Shown piece by piece: positions 54,595 to 64,000 of a DNA stretch of 64,000 nt (its first letter is position 1; every line of letters starts with the position of its first letter). The notes beneath the pieces are model-generated. The model ran no database searches. It was not told where the DNA came from and saw nothing but the letters and a program-made list of their open reading frames with translations. Origin of the DNA: Burkholderiales bacterium RIFCSPLOWO2_02_FULL_57_36 (GTDB lineage Bacteria; Pseudomonadota; Gammaproteobacteria; Burkholderiales; Burkholderiaceae_D). The stretch lies in contig MESE01000057.1 in NCBI GenBank assembly GCA_001770855.1, forward strand, positions 82,262 to 146,261. Direction: 5' to 3'. The position numbers were made by a program, and so were the translations under genes.

Positions 54595-54630
54595 AACCCG
54601 CGTTTCTCCCTGTGAGTACGCGGGTTTTTT
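54595..54630 (+). terminator. Intrinsic terminator after tRNA-Met
   Basis: AACCCGCG pairs with CGCGGGTT across a 16-base loop, followed by a run of T. It lies 34 bp after the tRNA 3' end. Confidence 0.88.
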
Positions 54631-54695
54631 GTTGCCGACGCACCATTTTCAGGTTTTAACGCAATTCTTGTTTGACCGGCCGGCATGCCGTATCG

Positions 54696-56543
54696 CTACC
54701 GATCGGCGGGCGCCGGCGTTTCCACGATCTCGCGGCTGATGAGCCAACGTCCGCCGATTGCTTCCCATTCCAGCGTTTTGTACACGCTGTCTTGATAAGA
54801 CTCCGAACGATAATTTTGCTGGAAGCTGGTTACAGCCTTCCTGGCATCCTTCATCACGATCTTGATGTCTGAAATTTCGATCGATATCTGACCGGTACGC
54901 TCAAGCACTGCCTTGCGTTGCGCAATCCATTCGTCGCGGCTGATGCCGGTGGCCGGCCTGAACGTTGGCGCATACATACCCAGATAGGCTTGTATATTGC
55001 GGTTCGACCAGGCAGTAGTCCATCCTTTCAACGCTTCAATCACGGCCTTGCGTCCGTTCGCAACATCGTTTCGCGGAACGATTGTCACGGTTGACGGGAT
55101 TGGAGATGCCGGTGGTGATGAAACTGGCGCGGATTCCTTGAGCAATTCCTGTGCGCGCAAATTCAGCGCCGCCTTGTCCGCGACATACTGCGGCGGAGCC
55201 TCGACGGCACATCCATCGATTGCTTCGTACGAGCCATTCTTTTTGTCCAGATCCGGAAGCTGCCCGGCCGCGTGCCTGGACAGTCCCAGCGCATTGGTCA
55301 AATTGCCCATTCCGGCATGCGTGCGGGCATAGGCTGTCGACAGGTCATACTCCGCATTGATATAGGCGCGCTTGGCCTGGAACAGTTCGTTTTCCGAGTC
55401 AAGCACATCAAGCAGGGTACGCTGCCCGATATCGAATTGATTTCGATAGGCTTCCCGTGCCTTTTCGATTGCCAATTGATGCTGATCCAGATAGGTAAGT
55501 TGCTCGGCCAGCTTGCGCGTGTCGTTATAGGCAATGGTCAAGGTCTGCCTGATGTCGCGGCAAGTCTTGTCGCGCTGGTCCCGCGCGACATTCAATTGCT
55601 CGGCGTATTGCCGAATCCTGGACCGATCGCTCATTCCGTTGAAAAGATTCCAGGACATGACGACTTCCGCCGAGTTGCTGTTCTGCTGGCCTATCACTCC
55701 GCCGAGATTGGTTCCACGATCGCTTCGGATCCGGACGTCGAAGCGCGGCTGAAAGGCGGCATTCCGGATTCGTGCCGATGCATCTGCGGAGCGAACATTT
55801 TCCATCGCCGCCAGCAACGCGGGCGCTCTTCTTGATGCAGTGATCGCATCGACTATCGTTTTCGGTAAGTCTCTGGTCAATGCGGGAGGTTCTTCCATCT
55901 CCGATTTCGGCGGCGCGCCGACCAATCGCTGGAAACGGGCGCTCACATCATGCAAATTCGAGGTCTCGGTCAAAAGATTGGCCTCAGCCAGCGCGAGACG
56001 TCCGGAAACCTGTTCAAGATCCACGCGACGGGCTACACCTGCGAGGGCTTTCCGTTGAATCTGTTCAAACACGGCGCGATGGCGCACATAATTTTCTTCA
56101 GCCAGCGCGACGAGCTTGCGGAATCGCTGCACATCGACGAAGGCTCGTACGACTTCGAGCGCCACCGCCTCGGAGGTATCGTATAGCTCATACAGCCGTA
56201 CCATGCGGGCATGGCCGAGCCGCTTGACGTCGTTGCTGACAGCGAAGCCATCGTACAAGAGCTGGGTTAGTGTCAGCGAGGTCGATTGGCGGTTGTAAGT
56301 TTGTTGAGGCAACGGATCGTCGCGCTCCTCCCGTCCCTTGCCGGCGGTCAGGTCCAGACGCGGGAGAAAGGCGCCGGATGCCACGTTGCGTTCGGCTTGC
56401 GCTGCTTCGAGCGCATGCCAGCGCGCCAGCACCTCGGGATTTTTCAGTACGGCCTGCTGCGCCGTCTCCCTCAAGGTCTGCACCTGCGCGGCGGCACAAA
56501 ACGGAATCAACAGCGCAGTCAGCCACCAATGTTTTTTTTGCAT
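54696..56543 (-). CDS. TolC-family outer-membrane protein (LapE-like) with a C-terminal NTF2-like domain
   Basis: A 615-residue precursor with signal peptide MQKKHWWLTALLIPFCAAAQ. Residues ~22-440 form the TolC/outer-membrane-efflux repeat, with LTLTQLLYDGF and VVMSWNLFNGM at equivalent places of the two halves and FDIGQRTLLDVLDSENELF. This is the LapE/AggA-like type I secretion pore group. After a Pro/Ser linker (~490-515) the last ~100 residues (GWTTAWSNRNIQAYLGMYAP ... WEAIGGRWLISREIVE) form a SnoaL/NTF2-like domain of the kind found on some L,D-transpeptidases, not on ordinary TolC. It would sit in the periplasm. Placement next to lapG, lapD and the adhesin supports a role in adhesin export. 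No clear ribosome site was found. Confidence 0.87.
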   Translation of the reverse strand: MQKKHWWLTALLIPFCAAAQVQTLRETAQQAVLKNPEVLARWHALEAAQAERNVASGAFLPRLDLTAGKGREERDDPLPQQTYNRQSTSLTLTQLLYDGFAVSNDVKRLGHARMVRLYELYDTSEAVALEVVRAFVDVQRFRKLVALAEENYVRHRAVFEQIQRKALAGVARRVDLEQVSGRLALAEANLLTETSNLHDVSARFQRLVGAPPKSEMEEPPALTRDLPKTIVDAITASRRAPALLAAMENVRSADASARIRNAAFQPRFDVRIRSDRGTNLGGVIGQQNSNSAEVVMSWNLFNGMSDRSRIRQYAEQLNVARDQRDKTCRDIRQTLTIAYNDTRKLAEQLTYLDQHQLAIEKAREAYRNQFDIGQRTLLDVLDSENELFQAKRAYINAEYDLSTAYARTHAGMGNLTNALGLSRHAAGQLPDLDKKNGSYEAIDGCAVEAPPQYVADKAALNLRAQELLKESAPVSSPPASPIPSTVTIVPRNDVANGRKAVIEALKGWTTAWSNRNIQAYLGMYAPTFRPATGISRDEWIAQRKAVLERTGQISIEISDIKIVMKDARKAVTSFQQNYRSESYQDSVYKTLEWEAIGGRWLISREIVETPAPADR

Positions 56544-56871
56544 GAAAATGTTTATTGAACGCAGATGATCTGCCTGTCGCTAGCCGGGCAATTTTTGGCC
56601 GATGCTTTTTTCGTTATGAGATTCGTACGCATTTTTTAGCGTCCATTGTCTATCAATTTCTTGCTATTGCAAAATTGATGCGTCGGTATCCGTTTTTCAG
56701 CCATCAATATTTGGTCTATTTGTGGTTTCCGGGATACGGTCGTATTGAAAAAATGACGTATCGGGGCCTTGGAGGATTGTAAACCGCGCGCAGCGCGGCG
56801 TATTCGATGGTTCGATTGCGGCGCCCGGGCGATTCGCGCTGCCGCTTATTGGAGCGAATACAACAGAGCCG
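56544..56871. other. 328-bp intergenic region between the divergent TolC-like and lapG genes
   Basis: A+T-rich near the TolC-like start and more G+C-rich toward lapG. It should hold two divergent promoters. I see no gene or clear operator. Confidence 0.4.
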
Positions 56872-57636
56872 GTGTTTCGGCCTAAAAAACAACGGATCGA
56901 GTGCTATGATTTTGAAACGTTATGCGCGATATCATCAACACATCTTACTTTGATCAAACGCCCGTTATCGCAATGGTTCTTGCCGTTTATCCGACTGATG
57001 CTGGCTGCCGGCATGCTGCTGGCCTTTACAGCCGGCGCGATCGATATGGATCGGCTCTTCGCGACCTTCACGAAGCAGTTCAAGGGCAATCCGAAGATTT
57101 TCGCCGACTGGAAAAAATTGACGGAAGACAGCCGGGACAGTCCGGTTCCCGACAAGCTGCGCCGGGTCAATGAGTTTTTCAATCGGCACATTGAATTCAG
57201 TGACGATCAACAAATTTGGGGGCAAAGCGATTACTGGGCGACGCCGATGGAAACTCTGGCCAAAGGCCAAGGCGATTGCGAAGATTTCACGATCGCGAAA
57301 TATTTCACGCTGCTGAACATGAATGTGCCGATCGAGCGCTTGAGACTGGTATATGTAAAGGCGCGCATTGGCGGTCCGTCAAGCGGCATTCAGCAAGCGC
57401 ACATGGTGCTGACTTATTACCCGTCGCCGGATGTGGAGCCGCTGGTGCTCGATAATTTGATCAGCGATATCAGGCCGGCGTCGCGCCGGACTGACCTTCA
57501 GCCGGTTTTCAGCTTTAACAGCCAGGGGATCTACTCGGGAATAGCAGCCGATTCTGCTGCCGGGCCGGGTGGAGTGGGTCAGCTTTCGCGCTGGGCGGCA
57601 CTTTTGCAGGCTACGCGGGCTGAAGGATTTGATTGA
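56872..57636 (+). CDS. lapG: LapG-type periplasmic cysteine protease (bacterial transglutaminase-like)
   Basis: A 254-residue frame if started at GTG 56872. TTG 56950 or ATG 56998 are alternatives, since the signal-like helix begins near residue 35. The BTLCP domain has the full triad: Cys136 in GQGDCEDF, His177 in QQAHMVLTYY and Asp194 in LVLDNL. In Pseudomonas LapG cuts the N-terminal region of LapA and frees the adhesin when LapD is not bound to cyclic-di-GMP. The lapD gene follows 39 bp downstream. The adhesin and a secretion pore are adjacent, so the assignment is firm. Confidence 0.93.
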   Translation: MFRPKKQRIECYDFETLCAISSTHLTLIKRPLSQWFLPFIRLMLAAGMLLAFTAGAIDMDRLFATFTKQFKGNPKIFADWKKLTEDSRDSPVPDKLRRVNEFFNRHIEFSDDQQIWGQSDYWATPMETLAKGQGDCEDFTIAKYFTLLNMNVPIERLRLVYVKARIGGPSSGIQQAHMVLTYYPSPDVEPLVLDNLISDIRPASRRTDLQPVFSFNSQGIYSGIAADSAAGPGGVGQLSRWAALLQATRAEGFD

Positions 57637-57675
57637 GCGGAAAGATAACTCCGCATAAAAATAGGAAAAAACACC

Positions 57676-59586
57676 ATGTCGATGTATCGCCAACTATGGC
57701 TTGCCTTGATCATCAGCACCCTGCTCGCTTTGATCGGAAGCTTGTTCGCTTCGACCTTGAATACGCGAGCGTACCTTGAGGAACAGCTACGCCTGAAAAA
57801 CATCGACAATGCGGCAACGCTGGCGCTGTCGCTCAACCAGAAAGATGTCGATGCAACCCACATGGAACTCGCGGTTGCGGCATTGTTTGACAGCGGTCAC
57901 TACGAATCAATACGTATCATCGACCCTGCCGGCAAGAAGATTGTCGAGCGGTTACGAACGTCGAACGAGCGAGGCGCGCCGGACTGGTTCATGCGGAAAT
58001 TGCCGATCGCCGCACCTGCGGGCGTCGCCAACATCACCGATGGCTGGAAGCAGGTCGGCACAGTCTCGTTGGAAAGCAACAATCGCTTTGCCTATCATGC
58101 GCTATGGAGGGTGACCACGCAGATGACCGCCGCGGTGCTGTTCGCCGGCCTGCTCGGGGGCTACTTGGGAACCTTGATTTTGCGCCGCCTGAAGCGGCCC
58201 CTTGACGCGGTCGTCGAACAGGCGCGCGCAATATCCGAGCGCCGGTTTGTAATCGCGCCGGAGCCGAATGTGCGCGAGTTGAAACAGCTTTCTTCAGCGA
58301 TGAATTCAGCGGTGGCACGTCTGAAGGCCATGTTCGATGAAGAAGCGAAGCGGCTGGAGATCGTGCGCCGCGAGGCCAACCACGATCCGTTGACCGGTCT
58401 CGCCAACCGCGCATATCTGATGGCGCAGCTGCGCGCCGCGGTGGAAACCGAGGAAACAGCAATCGGGGCGCTGATTCTGATAAGAGTGGCAAACCTGGCC
58501 GACATCAACCGCCGCCTCGGCCGCACGGCGACTGACGACCTGCTGAAATTGTTCGGAAAAATTGTCGAGGAAACTGCGCTTCGTTTCGACGATGGTCTCA
58601 CCGCACGGCTGAACGGCGCCGAATTCGGTCTTTTGCTGCCGCATGCCGAGCATCGCGCGGTCGCCAACGAATTACTGGAAAAACTGGTGCGCGAAACATC
58701 CGATATCCTTGGCGAAGCGCCGGTGGCGTTTATCGGCAGTGGCCAATTCCGCTTCGGACTCGACTTCAGCGTACTGCTGACGCAGGTCGACATGGCGCTC
58801 GCCAGTGCCGAGGCAAAGGGGGTAAGCAGCGTCGGCGAAGCGGCGGCGCTGTATATGGAAGAAGCGCCGCGTAGCGCGGAACAATGGTCGCAACTTATCC
58901 GCCGCGCATTGGAACAACAATGGGTGCGCATCGGTTCATTCCCGGTGGCCGACTTTTCAGGCCGACTGATCCATCGCGAAGCGCCGTTGCGGCTGATGTT
59001 CGGCGGTGACTGGCTGCCGGCAGGCCGGTTCCTGCCTTTTGCCGAACGCAGCGGATTGACATCCGAACTCGATCTGTCGGCAGTCAGGCTTGGGTTGAAT
59101 GAGCTGGCGCACAGAACGGAAGTACCGGGCCTGGCAATCAACATTTCCGCAAGCTCGATACAGGATGCGGTATTTCGCCAACAACTACGCGCCGTGCTCG
59201 ATGCCCATCCGGCGGCTTGCCGCCGATTATGGCTTGAGGTGCCCGAAAGCGGCGCATTCGCTCATCTTGAAGCGTTTCGTATATTTTGCGCGGCGTTGAC
59301 TGGAACCGGTTGCCGCTTGGGACTGGAACACTTCGGCCGGCAGTTTGCGAAGATCGGCCTGCTGCATGACTTGGGACTCGACTATTTGAAAGTGGACGCG
59401 AGTTTCGTGCATGGCATTGAAGCCAATGCCGGCAATCAGGCATTCCTCAAAGGATTGACCGGCATGGCGCACAATATCGGCCTTCATGTGTTTGCGGAGG
59501 GGGTGGTGAGCGCCGCCGAACTCGATAGCTTGCACGCGCTCGGGTTCGATGGCGCTACCGGTCCCGCTGTCACCGATCCGACCTGA
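57676..59586 (+). CDS. lapD: LapD-type cyclic-di-GMP receptor
   Basis: A 636-residue inner-membrane protein. Helix 1 (~7-28), a LapD/MoxY-type periplasmic domain (~29-150) and helix 2 (~151-172) are followed by HAMP, a degenerate GGDEF (NGAEF at 313-317) and a degenerate EAL (EAP at 435-437, with LEHFG replacing DDFG). Both catalytic sites are broken, as expected for a receptor. The EAL domain binds cyclic-di-GMP, and the periplasmic domain then sequesters LapG. It is cotranscribed with lapG and convergent with the adhesin gene. Confidence 0.94.
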   Translation: MSMYRQLWLALIISTLLALIGSLFASTLNTRAYLEEQLRLKNIDNAATLALSLNQKDVDATHMELAVAALFDSGHYESIRIIDPAGKKIVERLRTSNERGAPDWFMRKLPIAAPAGVANITDGWKQVGTVSLESNNRFAYHALWRVTTQMTAAVLFAGLLGGYLGTLILRRLKRPLDAVVEQARAISERRFVIAPEPNVRELKQLSSAMNSAVARLKAMFDEEAKRLEIVRREANHDPLTGLANRAYLMAQLRAAVETEETAIGALILIRVANLADINRRLGRTATDDLLKLFGKIVEETALRFDDGLTARLNGAEFGLLLPHAEHRAVANELLEKLVRETSDILGEAPVAFIGSGQFRFGLDFSVLLTQVDMALASAEAKGVSSVGEAAALYMEEAPRSAEQWSQLIRRALEQQWVRIGSFPVADFSGRLIHREAPLRLMFGGDWLPAGRFLPFAERSGLTSELDLSAVRLGLNELAHRTEVPGLAINISASSIQDAVFRQQLRAVLDAHPAACRRLWLEVPESGAFAHLEAFRIFCAALTGTGCRLGLEHFGRQFAKIGLLHDLGLDYLKVDASFVHGIEANAGNQAFLKGLTGMAHNIGLHVFAEGVVSAAELDSLHALGFDGATGPAVTDPT

Positions 59587-59647
59587 TACGCAATACTGAC
59601 GTTTGGCCGCGGGAGACGCTGGCTTAGCCGTCGTCCCGCTGATAATA

Positions 59648-62600
59648 TCAATCCGCAATGAGCTTTCCGTTGTTCAGCAGGTCCTGAATGATTTGCTGGT
59701 CGGTGGTAAATGCGCCGATCAGGTTGACACTCTCCAGAATGATCCTCTGGTCTTCGGCGACACCGGTGAACGCACCGCCAACGTTGTGGCTATCACCGGA
59801 AAATCCGCCGTTCGCACTGATGTGAACAATGGTATTGCCGCCGGATAGTTCGAAGTGCAGATAGTTACTCAAGTTCGCGGAGTTCTCCCCGACCAGCAAA
59901 TCACGCAAATCCAATTTGTCCGAGCCTGCGACGGCATCAAAATCAGTCACCGTGTCGATCGCGGGGGAGCCTCCCGTTCCTTTATCCGCAAGCGACCATT
60001 TGAACGTGTCGGCACCCAGTCCACCGGTTAACAAGTCATTGCCGGCACCGCCGCTGAGTGTGTCGTTACCGCCTCCGCCGATGAGCGCGTCTTCGCCGGC
60101 AGTTCCGATCAGGACCTTGTCGCCGTCAAGACCGATCGTGATCGTGCCGCTATCGCTGTCGCCGTCTGTATCGGTAATGCTGTAGTTCAAGCTCATGTTG
60201 AAGTCAACGTCGTACTGGACCGAGCTGATCGACTCGACGCCCAATTTGAAGGAGCTCTGGCTACCCGACTCGAACGAGAGCTTTTCAATCAGTTGTCCGC
60301 TTGGGGCGGTAATGGTGTAGCCGCCGTTGGCATCGAGATCGGCATTGGTGACGTACTTGGTGAACGTGCCGCCGTCCACCGTCCAGCCGGTGATCGTCAG
60401 TTCGTCGGGCGCCGACGTGGATGCGCTGTCGAAATTAAAGAAGGAGATGCGCATCGACGCGACGTCGTTCCGAGTGGTCGTGCCGCCGGCATACGTCACC
60501 CCTGTTGCCGCGAAGTCCATGGTCAGAAGTTCGCCGGCATTCATCAGATTGTTGGCCGCGCCAATGTACAGGTTGTTGGTATTGACCGTGAGGCTGCTGC
60601 CGTCAAGAACATTGACAGAGGTCACCACAGCGTCATAAAGGACGTTGCCCGACGAATCCTTGAAGCCCAACACCAGGTCGGTTCCGTTGCCGCCGCCCGG
60701 CAGCACAAGTCCGCCGTTCGCCACCACCTCGGCGCCAAGCAGGCTCTGCAACTGGGTATAGGTAACGTCCGCATCGGCGCCGGCGTTCAACTCGATAACG
60801 ACGGTGAATACGTCGCCCGCGGTGGTGGAACCGGTAACTGTGGCGGTCTGTCCGTCGCCGCTGACCGTGTATGCGATCGTGACCAGTTCGCCATTCGCAT
60901 AGATTTTCGGTAGCGTGGAAGCGGTCTCGTTCCAAGACAGCGTATTGCCCCCGTCAGCTGAGAAATAGGTCGCGATTGTTTCTGTCACGCTCCCTATAAA
61001 GTTAGCCTCGTTGCTCAACACTACGTTGGAGTCGCCGATCGTGGGGACGTCGTTCGTCCCGCTCAAGGGCATATCGACTGTCGTCGAGATGGCGCTTGAC
61101 GCCGTATCCGCATTGCTCGCCTCCACGCTGATAACGGTAGCGGTCAGGGTGAATGACGATATGGCCGTCGGTCGATCGACAGTCAGCTTCAGACCGGCAA
61201 CGTCATCCGGGCTGACCGTCCAGATGTAAGGACCAGTTCCGACCTTCGTCACGATGGTTCCATCACTGAGTTTGAGGACGGCGTTGGCCGGAACATTCGT
61301 GCTACTGATGACAACGTTTTGTATCGATTCGCTACCATCCCGATCTACCAGGGCGGCAGCAATGTCGACCGTATAGGTGTAGGTGCCGTAGACGGTTGGA
61401 ATCAGACTGACGTCATCGATGGTGACGACTTTATTCTTGCCTGCGGTTGCGAATGCCAGCGTTCCCGACGTAGCGGCTGCTGTCACAGTGAAGGTAGCGG
61501 TATTCAGATTAGTTGCATTGGGGGTCCATGTGACACCTGTAACGGCAACGCCGTTCCAGGTAATGGACGTGCTAGCGAGCGAGCTATCGCCAACCGCCAT
61601 ATCCACGCTTACGGTATATGCCGTCCCGGCGGTTAATCCGGAAATGGATTGCGTTGCAGTCGCGGCTTGTCCTGAATTGCCGCTTTGCAGCTGAAGTGCA
61701 TTCCCGGCTATACCGGTGAAACCACCTGTCACGAGACTAAAGCTCGCTTGACTGCCGGTCGTCAATGTCCAATTGGTCTGCACCTGAGTCAGGGTACCGT
61801 CAAAACCACCGTTGGTAACTTGGCTCGGAGGCGGCGGCCCAGGATCATTCATTGGCGCTGCCACGTAGATGGAGACTGTGGGAGCATCGGCAACCGCCGT
61901 CACATTGACTGTCGCTATCGTGGTGGTGGTATTGCCCGCAGAATCGGTCTTCAAGATGGCGAACGTATCCGCTCCTGAGAACTCCTGATTCGGCGTGTAA
62001 ACCAGACTTCCCCCCACACCGGCGGTAACCGTGCCGTTGCTGCCCTGGCCCAGCACGGTATAGCTGTAGCCGGCCGCCGGCATAAGGCTGACGGCATTGT
62101 CCTCAAGAGTGGCTGCAGGGGGCACAGGGTCGACAATGTACGCGGAAGCCGCGATCTCGCTTGAGTGGTTGGAAATGCCTGTATCGCTGGTGGTAGCCAC
62201 CAGCCGCAGGATTTCATCATTCTCAAGAAGGCCGTCGGCAATGGTCCGCACATGCACCTCGAACGAAGGTCCGGAGCCGGCTGGTATGACAATGGTTGTA
62301 GTCACACTGCTGATCCATGTAGCACCGCCGTCTACGCTATAGACGAAGTCTGTCGCTAACGCAGCAACGCCCTCAAAACGCAGCGTCACAGTTGTGTCTG
62401 TTACCTTGCCTGCGCTCAATTCCAAGTCAAAGACCGCTTCCGCGCCCTCGTTGATATAGGACGGCCCGCTGACCAGCAGCGACGGATTGTCGCTGATCAC
62501 CGTCTGCCCGGTGGCAGAGGTATTGGACATATCGGTTTCACTGTAATTGGAAATAACGGCCGTCAAACTCAGCGTTTCGACTTCATCCGGTACCGCATCC

Positions 62601-64000
62601 GCCAAGGTAAGCACCTTGACCTCCAGCCGTGTTTCTCCGGCCAGCAAGCTAACCTGATTACTCACGGGAACATCGGTCCACGCGCTGTAGGTATTGGTGA
62701 CCGAATCCTGGACGCGGAACTGCCATTGAGTAGCGTAATCACTTCCCGCGGTCGCGTCTCCACCCAATGCCAGGGTCAGTTGCGTCGAAACCGCACGGGC
62801 CTCGCCAAGCTGAACCACAAATACAGCCGCCCTGCCTTCGTCTACCGGCAACGGATTCGACACTATCAACTCATTGTTGACGTTGAACTGAATCGTATTC
62901 GGCGACGCGCTGTACACCGTACCGTCCGATACCAGGAAGTTAAACGCCGCATACGCATTGCCCAGTTCGCCGGCATCCGGCTTGAACACCAGGAATCCGT
63001 TGTCGATATTGTCTCTGAAGATTTCCTGATTGACGGTAACGGCCGCCCACGCCGCGCCGTTGTAATACAGGAACTGACCATTGCCCGGCAACGAGGTGAT
63101 TGTCACAGCCTGCAACGTGTCGCCCGTGTCTGGATCGCTGAAGCCGAAGTCGGCTGCGGCAAGGACATGGTTTCCGTTTATGGCCACCGAGAGGACATTG
63201 TTGGCAGCACCTGGTGTGTCATTGGTACCTGCCACGCTAACCGTCAACGTCTGGGTTGACGTTGCGCCGGCCGTGTCCGTTACCGTCGCAGTAAAGACAT
63301 CCGTTGGATTGCTGCCTGCCGGCAACGCGTTGACCGCTGCGGCATTCACCACGTAAGTATAGGCACCTGTCGTTGCATTCAAGTTCAGGGTGCCGTACGT
63401 GCCGATCTGCACCGTACCGCCTCCGACACTCCAGGTCTGGGTGTCCCCCGTGTCCACGTCGGTGGCGCTGAAGCTGCCTGTCAGGTTCGTGAAGGTGTCG
63501 TTGGCTGCAGTGTCGGCCACGCTACCAGCCACTGCGCCTGACGCCACCGGCGCGTCGTTGCTGCCCTGGATGGTTACCACCAGATTCACTGTGGAGGTTA
63601 AACCAGCCGTGTCGCGCATGGTATATGCAAATGTGTCGGTCACTGTGTCGCTGGCTTGACGCAGGGCATTAACGCTCACGTTGGTATTGTCGACCACATA
63701 CGTGTAGCTGCCATCCGCATTCAGAGTCAGGGTGCCGAACGTACCGGCAACACCGGCGCCTACATTGCCAGCGACGCCGGCCACAGCGGAAACCGTCTTG
63801 ATGTCACCCGTGTCCACATCGATGTCGTTCGTCAACACGTTGCCGATGGCGTCACTGCCCGCCGCCGTGCCGGCTTCTACCGCCGTGCCGGTATCGGCCA
63901 CCGCCGTCGGCGCTTCGTTGACGTCGCTCACGTTGATCGTCACCGCCTTGCTGTCAAACAGGCTGCCGGTGCCGGCGTCGGTCGCAACCACGGTGATGCT
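59648..64000 (-). CDS. lapA: C-terminal part of a giant LapA-like RTX adhesin (continues beyond the window)
   Basis: At least 1450 residues are visible; the frame is open to the window edge, so the N-terminus (retention module and LapG site) is not seen. The order is VCBS/cadherin-like repeats with DVDTGD calcium-type motifs (about 62.9-64 kb), Calx-beta-like segments ([14 protein letters not shown]; 62.0-62.9 kb) and a carbohydrate-binding-like beta domain ([16 protein letters not shown]; 61.4-61.8 kb). A further domain is followed by RTX nonapeptides ([20 protein letters not shown]) and the type I secretion signal at the C-terminus. It should be exported through the TolC-like protein at 54696 and held on the surface under LapD/LapG control. 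LapB and LapC are probably outside the window. Confidence 0.92.
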   Translation of the reverse strand, partial: SITVVATDAGTGSLFDSKAVTINVSDVNEAPTAVADTGTAVEAGTAAGSDAIGNVLTNDIDVDTGDIKTVSAVAGVAGNVGAGVAGTFGTLTLNADGSYTYVVDNTNVSVNALRQASDTVTDTFAYTMRDTAGLTSTVNLVVTIQGSNDAPVASGAVAGSVADTAANDTFTNLTGSFSATDVDTGDTQTWSVGGGTVQIGTYGTLNLNATTGAYTYVVNAAAVNALPAGSNPTDVFTATVTDTAGATSTQTLTVSVAGTNDTPGAANNVLSVAINGNHVLAAADFGFSDPDTGDTLQAVTITSLPGNGQFLYYNGAAWAAVTVNQEIFRDNIDNGFLVFKPDAGELGNAYAAFNFLVSDGTVYSASPNTIQFNVNNELIVSNPLPVDEGRAAVFVVQLGEARAVSTQLTLALGGDATAGSDYATQWQFRVQDSVTNTYSAWTDVPVSNQVSLLAGETRLEVKVLTLADAVPDEVETLSLTAVISNYSETDMSNTSATGQTVISDNPSLLVSGPSYINEGAEAVFDLELSAGKVTDTTVTLRFEGVAALATDFVYSVDGGATWISSVTTTIVIPAGSGPSFEVHVRTIADGLLENDEILRLVATTSDTGISNHSSEIAASAYIVDPVPPAATLEDNAVSLMPAAGYSYTVLGQGSNGTVTAGVGGSLVYTPNQEFSGADTFAILKTDSAGNTTTTIATVNVTAVADAPTVSIYVAAPMNDPGPPPPSQVTNGGFDGTLTQVQTNWTLTTGSQASFSLVTGGFTGIAGNALQLQSGNSGQAATATQSISGLTAGTAYTVSVDMAVGDSSLASTSITWNGVAVTGVTWTPNATNLNTATFTVTAAATSGTLAFATAGKNKVVTIDDVSLIPTVYGTYTYTVDIAAALVDRDGSESIQNVVISSTNVPANAVLKLSDGTIVTKVGTGPYIWTVSPDDVAGLKLTVDRPTAISSFTLTATVISVEASNADTASSAISTTVDMPLSGTNDVPTIGDSNVVLSNEANFIGSVTETIATYFSADGGNTLSWNETASTLPKIYANGELVTIAYTVSGDGQTATVTGSTTAGDVFTVVIELNAGADADVTYTQLQSLLGAEVVANGGLVLPGGGNGTDLVLGFKDSSGNVLYDAVVTSVNVLDGSSLTVNTNNLYIGAANNLMNAGELLTMDFAATGVTYAGGTTTRNDVASMRISFFNFDSASTSAPDELTITGWTVDGGTFTKYVTNADLDANGGYTITAPSGQLIEKLSFESGSQSSFKLGVESISSVQYDVDFNMSLNYSITDTDGDSDSGTITIGLDGDKVLIGTAGEDALIGGGGNDTLSGGAGNDLLTGGLGADTFKWSLADKGTGGSPAIDTVTDFDAVAGSDKLDLRDLLVGENSANLSNYLHFELSGGNTIVHISANGGFSGDSHNVGGAFTGVAEDQRIILESVNLIGAFTTDQQIIQDLLNNGKLIAD

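Noticed and set aside
59648..64000. Plus-strand frames inside the adhesin (for example 60293-60913)
   Set aside because: They are shadows of the repeat-rich adhesin reading frame and show no domain of their own.

Overview
The window looks like chromosomal DNA of a GC-moderate betaproteobacterium. The family is probably Oxalobacteraceae (Herbaspirillum, Noviherbaspirillum, Collimonas or Herminiimonas relatives). That placement is an inference from gene content and order (queG-tsaE-amiC-mutL-miaA, xerD beside an O6-alkylguanine-DNA alkyltransferase gene, NasT-type nitrate control, a DctPQM TRAP operon with its own two-component system); no marker gene was compared. No rRNA operon, CRISPR array or complete insertion sequence was seen.

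Layout. 1-4.5 kb: the end of a nitrate transporter gene, a PP2C-phosphatase/Ser-Thr-kinase fusion and a membrane-anchored glutamate-synthase-like protein. 4.6-9.5 kb: an nrtABC(D)-type nitrate ABC transporter operon behind a sigma-54 promoter, a two-hairpin leader of the kind bound by ANTAR proteins, and an intrinsic terminator. 9.5-15.8 kb (minus strand): nasT, then a second sigma-54 promoter and terminator leader driving five redox genes. These encode a NirB-like flavoprotein fused to a di-heme-b membrane domain, an 11-heme cytochrome, a Tll0287/DUF3365 cytochrome, a small cytochrome c and a globin. 15.9-24.6 kb: housekeeping genes (tsaD, antiporter, YbdK-type ligase, plsY, ybaK, nuclease-like protein, rsuA-like) and small unknowns. 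25-36 kb: signalling genes, namely a 1661-residue kinase-ATPase-GAF-GGDEF protein, a broken duplicate of its neighbourhood, a binding protein coupled to a GGDEF-EAL protein, and a chemoreceptor. 36.6-45 kb: xerD, the alkyltransferase, the TRAP transporter with divergent two-component genes, and an AEC permease. 45-54.6 kb: queG, tsaE, amiC, a serine-hydrolase lipoprotein, a DedA protein, mutL, an MFS pump, miaA and tRNA-Met. 54.7-64 kb: a Lap-type adhesion locus with a TolC-like pore, LapG, LapD and the C-terminal part of a giant RTX adhesin that runs off the window.

How the parts work together. The nitrate operon and the redox operon carry matching control layers: a -24/-12 promoter (nitrogen limitation through NtrC) followed by a conditional terminator that a NasT-like ANTAR protein could relieve. 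nasT lies directly upstream of the redox operon. The redox proteins read as one electron chain, from pyridine nucleotide through FAD, [2Fe-2S] and two hemes b across the membrane to periplasmic multiheme cytochromes, with a globin made in the same operon. I think this is the most unusual system in the window. A second theme is cyclic-di-GMP: three proteins with GGDEF or EAL domains plus the LapD/LapG switch that controls release of the adhesin.
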